Assembly (NCBI GenBank): GCA_964343835.1
Contig: CAYFKR010000008.1
Span: forward strand, 62,001-126,000
DNA length: 64,000 bases
Source of the DNA: CALEMW01 sp964343835
Lineage (GTDB): Bacteria; Krumholzibacteriota; Krumholzibacteriia; LZORAL124-64-63
Direction: 5' to 3'
The position numbers and the translations under genes are program-made. Positions within the stretch are counted from its first letter, which is position 1; each line of letters opens with the position of its first letter. The notes under the pieces were generated by a model. It was not told the origin of the DNA and made no database searches. It saw nothing but the letters and a program-made list of their open reading frames with translations. Of the stretch, positions 15,619 to 24,811 are shown piece after piece.

Positions 15619-17027
15619 GGATCCATCCTTCCGCTCAGGACGTCCGACGCAGGGCGGACCGTCCGGGTCTCCTCCAGGTCGCGCACCCCGAGACGCCAGA
15701 GGGCGTCTGCCACGAGGAAGCACGAGCCGGTGCACAGCACGGCGTCGCCGGGGCCGGCGCGCCGGGCCAGGTCGTCGAGGGCGTCGTCGAGGTCGCGATG
15801 GACGACCGCGTCATTGTCTCCCGCGAGTCCCCAGCGGTCCATCAACGATTCCAGCTCTTCCGGGTTCCGCGATCGCGGCAGGGCCACCGGGGCGCACACC
15901 ACCGAATCGGCCTCGCGGAGCAGCCGGCCCGCGGCGTCGCCGGGGTCCTTGTCGTGCATGCCGCCGAACAACACATGGCGCCGGCCCTCGCACGGGCGCC
16001 CGAGGAACGTCCGCAGCACGCCCTCGAGGGCCTCGGGGTTGTGGGCCGTGTCCACGAACCAGTCGGGCCCCGACAGCACCTGCTGGAAGCGGCCGGGCAG
16101 GAAGAGCCGACGCAGGGATGCGGCGGCGTCCGTCACGTCCGGCACCACGCCGCGCCCGGCCAGCTCCTCCAGGGCCATCAGGGCCAACCCGGCGTTGCGG
16201 CGCATCACGGGCGAGCCGAGGTCCGGCAGGCCGTCGTGCACGCGGGTGCGGGTGGTCAGGCGCCAGCCGTCGCCGTCGTCGTCGATGCGGGTCAGCTCGT
16301 CCAGGAAGTGGGCCGGGGCGCCGGCGGCCACGGCGGCGGCGAAGGCTCGGGACTTCAGGTCGCCGGTCAGGGCAGTGAAGAAAGGCACGCCTTCCTTGAG
16401 CAGCCCCAGCTTCTCGTCGGCGATCTCCTCCACCGTCTCCCCCAGGATGTGCTGGTGGTCCAGGGAGACGCCGGTCAGCAGCACCGCCGCGGGGGGCAGG
16501 GCGTTGCTGGCGTCGAGCCGCCCGCCGAGGCCCGTCTCGCAGCATAGAACGTCCACGCCGGCGTCTCGGCTCAGGCCGACGGCGGCGGCGGTGAGGGTCT
16601 CGAACCAGCTGGACTCGTGGCGATCCACCGACGGGCGGAGGGATTCGACCATGGACCGGAAGGCGTCCGGATCCACGGGCCGGTCGTCGAACGTGAGCCG
16701 CTCGTGGACGCGCAGCAGATGGGGGCTGGTGTAGCAGGCCACCTTGAGGCCGGCGTCCTGGAGCAAGCGGGCCAGCATGCGCGTGGTGCTGCCCTTGCCG
16801 TTGGTGCCTGCGGTGACGAGGGTCGTCAGCCCCTGCTCGGGATGACCCATGTCTTCGAGCAGGCCGCGGACCCGTCCCAGGCCGGGGCGGATGCCCTTGC
16901 GGTTCAGGGCGAAGAGCCAGCGCGTGACGGGGCAGTCGGCGGCGAAGGGAGGGCGCGCGTCGACGCGCACCCCGGGCTCGCCCGGGAAGACGGGGTCGGC
17001 GGGAGTCCCGCGGGAGGGATCGCTCAT
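15615..17027 (-). CDS. folC: Folylpolyglutamate synthase / dihydrofolate synthase
   Basis: 470 residues, somewhat longer than usual because of a disordered N-terminus of about 30 residues. Mur ligase fold: P-loop G-T-N-G-K-G-S-T at about 73-80, E-T-G-L-G-G-R-L-D-A-S-N at about 145, LDHQHILG at about 170, and D-T-A-H-N-P-E at about 320. It adds glutamate to folates, and often to dihydropteroate. Start ATG 17027 lies three bases after the accD stop. Confidence 0.92.
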   Translation of the reverse strand: MSDPSRGTPADPVFPGEPGVRVDARPPFAADCPVTRWLFALNRKGIRPGLGRVRGLLEDMGHPEQGLTTLVTAGTNGKGSTTRMLARLLQDAGLKVACYTSPHLLRVHERLTFDDRPVDPDAFRSMVESLRPSVDRHESSWFETLTAAAVGLSRDAGVDVLCCETGLGGRLDASNALPPAAVLLTGVSLDHQHILGETVEEIADEKLGLLKEGVPFFTALTGDLKSRAFAAAVAAGAPAHFLDELTRIDDDGDGWRLTTRTRVHDGLPDLGSPVMRRNAGLALMALEELAGRGVVPDVTDAAASLRRLFLPGRFQQVLSGPDWFVDTAHNPEALEGVLRTFLGRPCEGRRHVLFGGMHDKDPGDAAGRLLREADSVVCAPVALPRSRNPEELESLMDRWGLAGDNDAVVHRDLDDALDDLARRAGPGDAVLCTGSCFLVADALWRLGVRDLEETRTVRPASDVLSGRMDP

Positions 17028-17030
17028 GGG

Positions 17031-17912
17031 TCAGTGGCGGAACGGCTGGCGCATCGAGACGTCCCGGCCGTCGGTGAACCAGTGCAGCACCTCGGCCAGG
17101 CGGTCGTGCAGGTCACGGCGGTGGACGATCATGTCGATCATGCCGTGTTCCAGCAGGAACTCCGACGACTGGAAGCCCTCGGGCAGCTCGCTGTTGATGG
17201 TCTGCTCGATCACGCGGGGACCGGCGAAGCCGATCAGGGCGCCGGGCTCGGCCATGATCACGTCGCCCAGCTGGGCGTAGCTCGCGGTCACGCCGCCGGT
17301 GGTCGGGTTGGTCAGGATGGAGATGAAGGGCAGGCCCTCCTCCCGCAGCCGGTTGAGCATGGCGCTGGTCTTGGCCATCTGCATCAGCGACAGCAGCGAC
17401 TCCTGCATGCGGGCGCCGCCGGAGCGGGACAGGATGATCGCCGCGGTGCGGTCGGCCACGCAGTCCTTGAGCATCCGCGCCAGTTTCTCGCCCACCACCG
17501 AGCCCATGCTGCCGCCCATGAACGTGAAGTCCATGATGCCGAGGCCCACGGGCATGTCGTCGATCTCGCCGCGGCCCACCACGACGGCGTCGTCGCGGCC
17601 GGTCTTCTTGAGGCTGGCCTTGATGCGGTCGTCGTAGGACTTGGAGTCCTTGAAGCCCAGGGGGTCCCGGGAGGTGATGCCGCGGTGGGTCTCGTTCCAC
17701 GAGCCCTCGTCCAGCAGCAGCTCCAGGTACTGGTCGGTGGAGATCCGCAGGTGGTGCTGGCAGTTGCCGCAGACCCAGAGGCTCCGGGACAGCTCCCTGT
17801 GGTAGAGCACGTCGCCGCACGAGGGGCACTTGCTCCACAGGTTGTCCGGGATCTCCTTCTTCTGGGTGGTGAGGGCCTTGATGCCCTTCTTGGCCTGTGT
17901 CAACCAGGACAC
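17031..17912 (-). CDS. accD: Acetyl-CoA carboxylase carboxyltransferase subunit beta
   Basis: 293 residues. N-terminal zinc ribbon C-P-S-C ... C-G-N-C (about 29-51), then the crotonase-like carboxyltransferase domain with S-R-S-G-G-A-R-M-Q-E-S at about 160 and the NPTTGGVTAS segment at about 195. It transfers CO2 from biotin to acetyl-CoA with AccA for fatty acid synthesis; accA is not in the window. GTG start at 17912 with GGGGAGG upstream. Head of the accD-folC-ROK-lptD run. Confidence 0.95.
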   Translation of the reverse strand: MSWLTQAKKGIKALTTQKKEIPDNLWSKCPSCGDVLYHRELSRSLWVCGNCQHHLRISTDQYLELLLDEGSWNETHRGITSRDPLGFKDSKSYDDRIKASLKKTGRDDAVVVGRGEIDDMPVGLGIMDFTFMGGSMGSVVGEKLARMLKDCVADRTAAIILSRSGGARMQESLLSLMQMAKTSAMLNRLREEGLPFISILTNPTTGGVTASYAQLGDVIMAEPGALIGFAGPRVIEQTINSELPEGFQSSEFLLEHGMIDMIVHRRDLHDRLAEVLHWFTDGRDVSMRQPFRH

Positions 17913-17983
17913 GTCGACCTCCCCTGCGGTTGAACTCTGCTGTCGGATCGCATGATGGGCCGCTCCGTCGGCGGCGGTCCCCC

Positions 17984-18012
17984 ACGATAGCCATTCCCTC
18001 CGGGCGAAACAA
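17984..18012 (-). promoter_or_regulatory. Candidate accD operon promoter
   Basis: Minus strand TTGTTT (18012-18007), 17 bp, TATCGT (17989-17984), 72 bp before the accD GTG. Confidence 0.45.
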
Positions 18013-18033
18013 CCGAAAACGGGAGGAACACGG

Positions 18034-18507
18034 TCAGGACAGGTGACCTTCGGCTTCGAGGTCGAGGGTCAGGATCAGGGCATCCTCGCCGTTGTCCGCA
18101 TAATAATGCGGACGCCTGCCCCGCTCCCTGAATCCATGGCGCCAATAGAACGATCTCGCCGGCGCGTTGGATACCCTGACTTCGAGGGTGGCGGAGGTGC
18201 ATCCCGAACCGACGGCTTCGGCCAATCCGGCCTCCAGCAGCAGCGTCCCGAATCCCCGACGCCGGCCGCCCGGCGCCACGCCCAGGTTCACGATGTGGTA
18301 CTCGTCCGCCACGATCCAGGCCATCAGATAGCCTTCCACGACGCCCGCGACCTCCAGGGCGAGGGGACGACGCCGGTCGTCCGCGATCAGCTCGGGGATC
18401 AGGGCTCCAATGGGCCAGGGGTCCTCGAAGCAGAGCTGCTCGAGGGTGAGGATCCGGGGCAGGTCGTCGGGGCGCCCGCGGCGCACCGTCACCCCGTCGC
18501 CCGTCAC
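18034..18507 (-). CDS. rimI: Ribosomal protein S18 alanine N-acetyltransferase
   Basis: 157 residues, GNAT fold: motif A at V-A-P-G-G-R-R-R-G-F-G (about 77-87), then N-A-P-A-R-S-F-Y-W-R-H-G-F (about 114-126), as in RimI. It acetylates the N-terminus of S18 with acetyl-CoA. The GTG at 18507 overlaps the tsaB stop as GTGA, with GGAGAAGAG upstream. The tsaE-tsaB-rimI order is common in bacteria and supports the call. Confidence 0.88.
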   Translation of the reverse strand: MTGDGVTVRRGRPDDLPRILTLEQLCFEDPWPIGALIPELIADDRRRPLALEVAGVVEGYLMAWIVADEYHIVNLGVAPGGRRRGFGTLLLEAGLAEAVGSGCTSATLEVRVSNAPARSFYWRHGFRERGRRPHYYADNGEDALILTLDLEAEGHLS

Positions 18508-19304
18508 GGGGACTCTTCTCCGGGCCGTCGGTCCTCCATGGCGGCGAGGCCTTCCTCGGCGTCGGCAGGCGTCAGGTCCAGCCCCCTCTTGACCTCGGCG
18601 TCGGACGCCCGCAGGTACAGGGGCTGAAGCGCGAAGGCGTCGGTGTCGGCCAGGGGGCCGTCGGCGAGGCTCGCCGCCCAGGCCGTGGCCGGCGCCGTGG
18701 CCGGGTGCGACGTCGACCAGCAGCGCAGCACGGGCTCGCCCTTTGCGGCCAGCTCCGGGCGCAGGGTCTCGCCCTCCCCCAGCAGCAGCGGAGCGCCGCT
18801 GCCGGCGAAGCAGGGGGCGTCCGGGTCGGGGACAGCGGCGAGCACCGCCTCCCACCAGGCGTCGTACGAGCGCGCCGCATCGGCGACGACGGGCGCCACC
18901 CAGTCGCCGTCGCGGCGGTAGACCCCGGCGAAGACCTCGCCCCTGCGGGCGTCCAGGGCCGGCACGGCCCACTCGCGGTCCGCATGCTCCAGGAGCATGG
19001 CCGCGGCCATGGCCTCCAGGGTCGACACGCCCTTCAGGGGCACGCCCAGGGCGTAGGCCAGGGCTTTCGCCGTGGCCACGCCGATGCGCACGCCCGTGAA
19101 GCTGCCGGGTCCCCGGGTCACCGCCAGGACGTCCACGTCCGCCAGGGCCGTGCCGTGCTCCTCCAGCATGGCCTCCATGACGGGCAGCAGGGCGTCGGCG
19201 TAGCTGCCCATGACGTTGTGGGGTCGGTAGACCAGCACCTCGCCGTCGCGGGCGAGGGCGAAGCGTCCCCAGGGGGTGGCGGTGTCGAAGGCAAGGGCGA
19301 GCAC
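18504..19304 (-). CDS. tsaB: tRNA t6A biosynthesis protein TsaB
   Basis: 266 residues, ASKHA fold: A-F-D-T-A-T at residues 5-10 and R-G-P-G-S-F-T-G-V-R-I-G at about 64-75. It forms the t6A37 modification complex with TsaD and TsaE. GTG start at 19304 with GAGGAGG, one base after the tsaE stop. The C-terminal tail (about residues 235-266) is acidic and less conserved. tsaD is not in the window. Confidence 0.93.
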   Translation of the reverse strand: MLALAFDTATPWGRFALARDGEVLVYRPHNVMGSYADALLPVMEAMLEEHGTALADVDVLAVTRGPGSFTGVRIGVATAKALAYALGVPLKGVSTLEAMAAAMLLEHADREWAVPALDARRGEVFAGVYRRDGDWVAPVVADAARSYDAWWEAVLAAVPDPDAPCFAGSGAPLLLGEGETLRPELAAKGEPVLRCWSTSHPATAPATAWAASLADGPLADTDAFALQPLYLRASDAEVKRGLDLTPADAEEGLAAMEDRRPGEESP

Positions 19305-19305
19305 G

Positions 19306-19812
19306 TCAGTCCTCCTCCATCAGGGCGCGCCAGGGAGCGGGCACGTCGGGACGGCCCAGCAGGCGCCACTCGCGGTCGTCGGGACCGTCGCCGGGGGTGA
19401 CCAGGAGCTCCAGGCGGTCGCGGAGCCAGGGCACCAGGGGATCGGGCCATTCCACGAGCAGCACGGCGGAACCGGCGTCCACGTCGTCCAGCATGGCTTC
19501 CACGCCGATGTCGTGGAGATCGTCCTCCGCGGTCAGGCGGTAGAGATCCAGATGGTGCACCGTGAGGCGGCCGACGTAGGTGTTGACCAGGGTGAACGTG
19601 GGCGAGTTGACCTCGGGATCGTCCACCTCGAGGCCCCGGCTCAGGCCCTGGACGAAGAGGGTCTTGCCCGCACCGAGAGGCCCCCACAGCAGGATGGTCT
19701 CGCCGCCGCGCAGCAGCGAGGCGGCTTCCATGCCGAAGGCGAAGGTCTCGTCCGGCGACGCGCTGCGGCGACGCAGGGGGAACGAGGAGGGGTCGGGCAG
19801 GGGGTGCTCCAC
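19306..19812 (-). CDS. tsaE: tRNA t6A biosynthesis ATPase TsaE
   Basis: 168 residues. Walker A G-P-L-G-A-G-K-T at about 44-51, N-S-P-T-F-T-L-V at about 69-76, H-H-L-D-L-Y-R-L at about 85-92 and V-E-W-P-D at about 118, all TsaE signatures. It supports turnover of the TsaB-TsaD complex. GTG start at 19812 (AGGAGC site), nine bases after the porX stop, so t6A genes are read from the porY-porX transcript. Confidence 0.93.
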   Translation of the reverse strand: MEHPLPDPSSFPLRRRSASPDETFAFGMEAASLLRGGETILLWGPLGAGKTLFVQGLSRGLEVDDPEVNSPTFTLVNTYVGRLTVHHLDLYRLTAEDDLHDIGVEAMLDDVDAGSAVLLVEWPDPLVPWLRDRLELLVTPGDGPDDREWRLLGRPDVPAPWRALMEED

Positions 19813-19821
19813 GTCCGGCTC

Positions 19822-21375
19822 CTAGCGGGGCTTCATCACCACGAACGGCACGATCATCTCCTCCATGCTGATGCCCCCGTGCTGGAAGCTGTTGCGATAG
19901 AGACGCTCGTACTCGTGGAAGTTGGTGGGGTAGACGAGGTAGTCGTTCCCCGTGGTGATGGCGTAGTTCTCGATGGCCGACTGGCGCGGCAGCATGTAGT
20001 CCTCGGGATCCTTCATCAGGAACACGTGCTTTTCGTCCACGCCCAGGTTGTCGCCGTACTTGTAGCGCACGTTGGTGCTGGTCTCGCGGTTGGCCTTGAC
20101 CGTCGTGGCGCGATCACAGAACACGGAGCCGTGGTCCGTGGTGATGATCACCGTGCAGTCGCGGCGGGCGAGGGTCTTGAGCACGTCGAACAGGTTCGAA
20201 TGCTCGAACCAGCTGCGCATCAGGGAGCGGAAGGCCGGCACGTCGGGCGCCAGTTCCTTGAGGATGGTGGACTGGGACCGACCGTGGGCCATGATGTCCA
20301 GGAAGTTGTAGACCGCAGCCACCAGGCGCACGTCGTCCAGGGAGCCCACGTTACGGCTCAGGTCGTCGGTGTCCCGGGCATCGAAGACCTTGTAGTACTT
20401 GTAACTGTCGGCGGCCGGCGATCCCAGGCGCTTGAGCTGTTCGCCCAGCAGTTCGGCCTCGTGGGCGTTCTTGGAGTGCTGCTGACGGCTCGAGCCTCGC
20501 CACCAGTCGGGATAGCGCGACGCGATCTCGCGGGGGTACAGCCCGCTGAACAGTGCGTTGCGGGCGAAGGGCGTGGCCGAGGGCAGGATGGACCAGTAGT
20601 GGCGGCGGTCCAGGTGGTAGAAGGGTTCCAGCAGGCTTTCCACGAAGCGCCACTGATCCAGCCTCATGCAGTCGATGACGATCCAGAAGAGCTGGCTCGA
20701 GCCCTCCACCTCGGGTGCGACCCAGGTGCGGAAGAGATCGGGGCTGAGCAGGGGCGCGCCGTCGGCTCCGTTGACCCAGCCGGCGTAGTTCTCACGGACG
20801 TGGCGCACGAAGGCACGATTGGCCTCGGCGTGCATCTCGTCGTGGCTGGCCAGCAGGCCGTGGTCGCCGTCGGCGAAGAGATCCAGCTCCCACTGCACGA
20901 GGTCGTTGTACAGGGACTCCCAGTCGGCCACGCCGGCGGCGGTGCCGATGCGGTCCTGGGTGGCCATGAAGTGGCTCGTGAAGTCGCGGCTGAGCTGCTC
21001 GCCGCGGATGCGGCGGCCCTCCAGCAGGCGCTTCAGGGCCGAGACGATCTGCAGGGGCGACACCGGCTTGACGAGGTAGTCGTCGATGCGCTTGCCGATG
21101 GCGCGGTTCATGAGGTCCTCTTCCTCGCTCTTGGTGATCATGATCACCGGCACCGACTCGCGGACCTTCTTGAGCTCGGCGAGGGTCTCGAGGCCCGTCA
21201 TGCCGGGCATCATCTCGTCCAGGAGGATGGCGTCGTAGGGCGTGCCCCGGAGCTTCTCCACGGCGTCCTGCCCGTTGGTCACGCCGTCCACCTCGTAGCC
21301 CTTGTCGCCGAGGTACACGAGGTGGGAGCGGAGCTCCTCGATCTGGTCGTCAACCCACAGGATCTTGAAGGCCAC
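19822..21375 (-). CDS. porX: PorX-like response regulator with PglZ-type phosphatase domain
   Basis: 517 residues. Receiver 1-120: V-D-D at 8-10, phosphoacceptor D53 in L-L-D-E-M-M-P-G, K103 in L-V-K-P. A helical linker follows, then an alkaline-phosphatase-superfamily (PglZ) domain from about 225: V-I-D-C-M-R-L-D, T268 in L-P-S-A-T-P-F-A-R (the metal-site Thr of PorX), T-T-D-H-G-S near 410 and a final H-G-G. In Porphyromonas PorX controls the type IX secretion system. GTG start 21375 overlaps porY by 26 bases. Confidence 0.88.
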   Translation of the reverse strand: MAFKILWVDDQIEELRSHLVYLGDKGYEVDGVTNGQDAVEKLRGTPYDAILLDEMMPGMTGLETLAELKKVRESVPVIMITKSEEEDLMNRAIGKRIDDYLVKPVSPLQIVSALKRLLEGRRIRGEQLSRDFTSHFMATQDRIGTAAGVADWESLYNDLVQWELDLFADGDHGLLASHDEMHAEANRAFVRHVRENYAGWVNGADGAPLLSPDLFRTWVAPEVEGSSQLFWIVIDCMRLDQWRFVESLLEPFYHLDRRHYWSILPSATPFARNALFSGLYPREIASRYPDWWRGSSRQQHSKNAHEAELLGEQLKRLGSPAADSYKYYKVFDARDTDDLSRNVGSLDDVRLVAAVYNFLDIMAHGRSQSTILKELAPDVPAFRSLMRSWFEHSNLFDVLKTLARRDCTVIITTDHGSVFCDRATTVKANRETSTNVRYKYGDNLGVDEKHVFLMKDPEDYMLPRQSAIENYAITTGNDYLVYPTNFHEYERLYRNSFQHGGISMEEMIVPFVVMKPR

Positions 21376-22618
21376 GCTGGGGCTCCTCTCCGGGAATCGT
21401 GATCAGGAAGGTGGTGCCGCCGGGACCGGTCTCCTCCACGGAGATCCGCCCGGCGTGATACTGCACGACGATGCGCCGCACGAGTGCGAGGCCCATGCCC
21501 CAGCCGCGCGACTTGGTGGTGAACCCGGGCTCGAAGATCCGGTTCCGCTTGCCGGGCGCGATGCCGCCGCCCGTGTCGCGGACGCGGATGCGGACCGAGC
21601 CGCCGGGGCCGTCGTCCAGGATCACGTCGATGCGGCCGCTGCGGTCCTTGAGGGCGTCGATGCCGTTCTTGATGAGGTTCTCCAGCACCCATTCCATCAG
21701 GTCGCGGTTATAGCGGCAACGGCGCGAGGTCCGACAGTCGCACACCAGCTCCACGCGCCCGCCCAGATGGGGCAGCCGACGCTCGAAATAGGCCACGCTG
21801 GAGCGCACGGCGTCGGCGATGTCCGTATCCTGGAGCTGGGGCTTCGATCCGATCTGGCTGAAGCGCTCGCTCACCTTGCCCAGGCGCTTCACGTCGCGGT
21901 CCAGCTCCGTGACGATCTCGTCGTCGCCGTGACGGTCGTTGAGCACGGCCACCCAGCCCAGGATCGCCGTGATGGGCGTGCCCAGCTGGTGGGCCGTCTC
22001 CTTGGCCATGCCCGCGAAGAGGCGCTGCTCCTCGCCGTCGCGTTTGACGCTCAGGGCCCAGGCGATGGCCAGGAAGAACACGCCCAGCAGGGCCAGCTCC
22101 GCCCAGGGCAGCCAGCGGATCTGGCGCCCCACCGCCGAGTGCCCGTAGTGGAGGGTCAGCATGCGCTGCCCCGTCGACGGGCTGGTGATGGCGAAGGGCT
22201 CGTTGATGGCGTCGAACTCGTCGACCAGCTCCAGGATACGGTCGATCTCCGGGGAGTTGCCCCCCTCGGGGTTCACTCCCAGCAGCGTGAGCTGCTGGTC
22301 GGGCATGGGGATGCCCACCACCGGGCCGTTCCACAGCAGCGGCCGCCCCTGGTTGTCGGTCACGATGAAGGGGACCTCGAGCCGCCGCGTCTTGTCCATG
22401 ACGTCGCGCAGCACGTCGTTCTCGCCCTGGCCGAGGGACATGCTCGCGAAGTGGGAAAGCAGCCACGTGCTGAGCCGCGACTGCTCCTCCACGCGGTCGG
22501 CCACCCGGAAGGAGATGGCCCCCACCGAGAACACGATGACGGCGGTCCCACCCAGGACGAAGGCCGCGAAGAGCTGACGCTTGCGGACGAAGTTGAGCGT
22601 CCGGGGCCACCAGGTCAT
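21350..22618 (-). CDS. porY: PorY-like sensor histidine kinase
   Basis: 422 residues. Two membrane helices (about 16-38 and 172-190) flank a 130-residue periplasmic sensor part. The H-box is M-A-K-E-T-A-H-Q-L-G-T-P with H210, the variant typical of PorY kinases. The HATPase domain has E-N-L-I-K-N-G-I-D-A, D-T-G-G-G-I and G-W-G-M-G-L-A-L. It should phosphorylate the adjacent PorX. ATG 22618 has GAGGAGAGG upstream. Downstream of serS by 25 bases. Confidence 0.85.
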   Translation of the reverse strand: MTWWPRTLNFVRKRQLFAAFVLGGTAVIVFSVGAISFRVADRVEEQSRLSTWLLSHFASMSLGQGENDVLRDVMDKTRRLEVPFIVTDNQGRPLLWNGPVVGIPMPDQQLTLLGVNPEGGNSPEIDRILELVDEFDAINEPFAITSPSTGQRMLTLHYGHSAVGRQIRWLPWAELALLGVFFLAIAWALSVKRDGEEQRLFAGMAKETAHQLGTPITAILGWVAVLNDRHGDDEIVTELDRDVKRLGKVSERFSQIGSKPQLQDTDIADAVRSSVAYFERRLPHLGGRVELVCDCRTSRRCRYNRDLMEWVLENLIKNGIDALKDRSGRIDVILDDGPGGSVRIRVRDTGGGIAPGKRNRIFEPGFTTKSRGWGMGLALVRRIVVQYHAGRISVEETGPGGTTFLITIPGEEPQRGLQDPVG

Positions 22619-22643
22619 GGGCCTCTCCTCGGGATGCGGGGAC

Positions 22644-23903
22644 TCAGCCGATGAATTCGTCGCCGCCCATGTACGGCCTCAGGGCCTCCGGCACCCGGAT
22701 GCGGCCGTCGGCGGTCTGGAAGTTCTCCATGATCGCCACCAGGACGCGGGGCAGGGCCAGTCCCGAGCCGTTGAGGGTGTGGACGAATCCCTTGGCGTCG
22801 CCGCCCTTGAAGCGGATGCCGGCGCGGCGGGCCTGGAAGTCGCCGAAGTTGCTGCACGACGACACCTCGAGCCACTGCTCCACGCCCGGCGACCAGACCT
22901 CCAGGTCGTAGCACTTGGCCGCGGCGAAGCTCAGGTCGCCCGTCGCCAGGGCCAGCACCCGGTACGGCAGTTCGAGGCGGCGCAGGATCTCCTCGGCGTC
23001 GTCGGTCAGGCTCTCGAGCGTGTCCCAGGACGCCTCGGGGGCGGTGAACTGCACCATCTCCACCTTGTGGAACTGGTGCACGCGGAGCAGGCCGCGGGTG
23101 TCCTTGCCCGCGGCGCCGGCCTCGCGGCGGAAGCAGGGCGAGAAGGCCACGTACTTCACGGGCAGGCGGTCGGCCTCGAGGGTGGACCGGCGATGGATGT
23201 TGGTGACCGAGACCTCGGCCGTGGGGATCAGGTAGAGGTCGTCGACGGCGCAGTGGTACATGTCGTCAGCCATCTTCGGGAGCTGCCCGGTGCCGGTCAT
23301 GGCCTCGGGGTTCACGAGGTAGGGGACATTGACCTCCTCGTAGCCCTGCTCCAGGTGGACGTCGATCATGAAGTTGATCAGGGCGCGCTCCAGGCGGGCG
23401 CCGGCACCCTTGAGCAGGGTGAAGCCCGAGCCGCTCATGCCCACGGCGGCCTCGAGGTCCATGATGCCCAGGGCGGCGCCGATGTCCCAGTGGGGCTGCA
23501 CGTCGAAGTCCGGGTCCAGGGGCTCGCCCCAGGACCGCACCTCCACGTTGTCCTCCTCCCCGCCCACCGGCACGCTCTCGTGCGGGATGTTGGGGATGCG
23601 CATGTAGAGGGCGTCGACCTCGGCCTCGGCGCCGTCGGCGGCCGCCTTCAGGTCCTTGATGCGGGCCGAGACGGCTTTCATCTCGGCGATGGCGGCGTCG
23701 GCGTCTCCGCCGGACTTGCGGGCCTCGGCGATGGCCTTGTTGGCCTTGTTGGCCTCGGCCTGGAGGGCCTCGACCTCCTGGAGCGCGGCCCGGCGGGCTG
23801 CGTCCTTCTCGTAGTAGGCGTCGACGTCGACGCTCTCGCGCTTGGCGGCGACGGCGGCCGTGACCGCCTCCCTGTTGTCGCGCAGAAACTTGCGATCCAG
23901 CAC
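22644..23903 (-). CDS. serS: Seryl-tRNA synthetase
   Basis: 419 residues, full length. An N-terminal coiled-coil arm (about 30-105, tRNA-binding) precedes the class II catalytic domain with motif 2 F-R-R-E-A-G-A-A-G-K-D-T-R-G-L-L-R and motif 3 G-S-G-L-A-L-P-R. It charges tRNA-Ser, and also tRNA-Sec if selenocysteine is used, which fits the selenoprotein in this window. GTG start 23903 with GGAGGG. First gene of the serS-porY-porX-tsaE-tsaB-rimI run. Confidence 0.96.
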   Translation of the reverse strand: MLDRKFLRDNREAVTAAVAAKRESVDVDAYYEKDAARRAALQEVEALQAEANKANKAIAEARKSGGDADAAIAEMKAVSARIKDLKAAADGAEAEVDALYMRIPNIPHESVPVGGEEDNVEVRSWGEPLDPDFDVQPHWDIGAALGIMDLEAAVGMSGSGFTLLKGAGARLERALINFMIDVHLEQGYEEVNVPYLVNPEAMTGTGQLPKMADDMYHCAVDDLYLIPTAEVSVTNIHRRSTLEADRLPVKYVAFSPCFRREAGAAGKDTRGLLRVHQFHKVEMVQFTAPEASWDTLESLTDDAEEILRRLELPYRVLALATGDLSFAAAKCYDLEVWSPGVEQWLEVSSCSNFGDFQARRAGIRFKGGDAKGFVHTLNGSGLALPRVLVAIMENFQTADGRIRVPEALRPYMGGDEFIG

Positions 23904-23966
23904 GGGGTTGCCCTCCTGCGGGGTGCCGAGTCCGTCCTTGCATTCGATCGGGTCGATTGCTAGAAG

Positions 23967-23995
23967 GGTATAGACTATCGCCCCGGAGCGAACAA
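23967..23995 (-). promoter_or_regulatory. Candidate serS promoter
   Basis: Minus strand TTGTTC (23995-23990), 17 bp, TATACC (23972-23967), 64 bp before the GTG. A plus-strand promoter for pyrF should lie in the same divergent gap but I find no strong match. Confidence 0.45.
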
Positions 23996-24058
23996 GGCAA
24001 ATCGGGAGCGGACAAGGCCGAACGCCGCTTCCGGACCTTCACAGAACAGGACCCGACC

Positions 24059-24811
24059 ATGGATCGCGAGTCGAAGCTTGCATCCCTGAGGCAGACGCCC
24101 GCCGCAGGACGGATCATCACGGCCCTGGACGTGCCGGACATCGCCGCCGCCGAGGTGCTCAACGGGCGCCTGGGTCCCCACGCCCACTGGGTGAAGGTGG
24201 GTATGGAGCTGTTCACGGCCACGGGGCCCCGGATCGTGGACGATCTGCGCGACGGCGGCCGCGACGTCTTCCTGGACCTCAAGTTCAAGGACATCCCCAA
24301 CACCGTCGCCGGCGCCGTGCGCTCGGCCTGCGGCCTGGGCGTGGGCATGCTCACGCTCCACGCCTCGGGGGGCCGACGCATGCTGGAGGCCGCGGTGGCC
24401 GCCGCCCGCGAGACGGCGGGCGAGGACGGCCCGCGCCCCGCGCTGCTGGCCGTGACGGTCCTGACGAGCTTCACCCTCGAGGAGCTCGACGAGGTGGCTC
24501 CCGGCGGCGGCGCCATGCCCGACCGCATCGTGCGGCTGGCCCGGGTGGCCTGGGAGAGCGGATGCGACGGCATCGTGTGCTCCCCCGCCGACCTGCCCGC
24601 CGTCCGCGCCGAGCTGGGCGACGACATCCTCTGCGTGACCCCGGGCGTACGCCCCGCGGGTTCCGCCGGCGGCGACGACCAGCGTCGCGTCGCCACCCCC
24701 GCGAGCGCCGTGGCCGACGGCGCCGACTTCCTCGTCGTGGGACGCCCCGTGACGAAGGCCGACGACCCGACCGCCGCCCTCGCGGCCATCGCCAAGGAGA
24801 TCTCGCCGTGA
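24059..24811 (+). CDS. pyrF: Orotidine 5'-phosphate decarboxylase
   Basis: 250 residues, TIM barrel. The active site D-L-K-F-K-D-I-P-N-T is at about 76-85; A-L-D-V-P near residue 20 begins strand 1; the phosphate site is T-P-G-V-R-P near 196 and V-V-G-R-P-V near 230. It converts OMP to UMP. ATG 24059 is chosen because the fold begins 15 residues later; the ribosome site is weak (AGGA). The TGA overlaps the pyrE GTG. Confidence 0.95.
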   Translation: MDRESKLASLRQTPAAGRIITALDVPDIAAAEVLNGRLGPHAHWVKVGMELFTATGPRIVDDLRDGGRDVFLDLKFKDIPNTVAGAVRSACGLGVGMLTLHASGGRRMLEAAVAAARETAGEDGPRPALLAVTVLTSFTLEELDEVAPGGGAMPDRIVRLARVAWESGCDGIVCSPADLPAVRAELGDDILCVTPGVRPAGSAGGDDQRRVATPASAVADGADFLVVGRPVTKADDPTAALAAIAKEISP

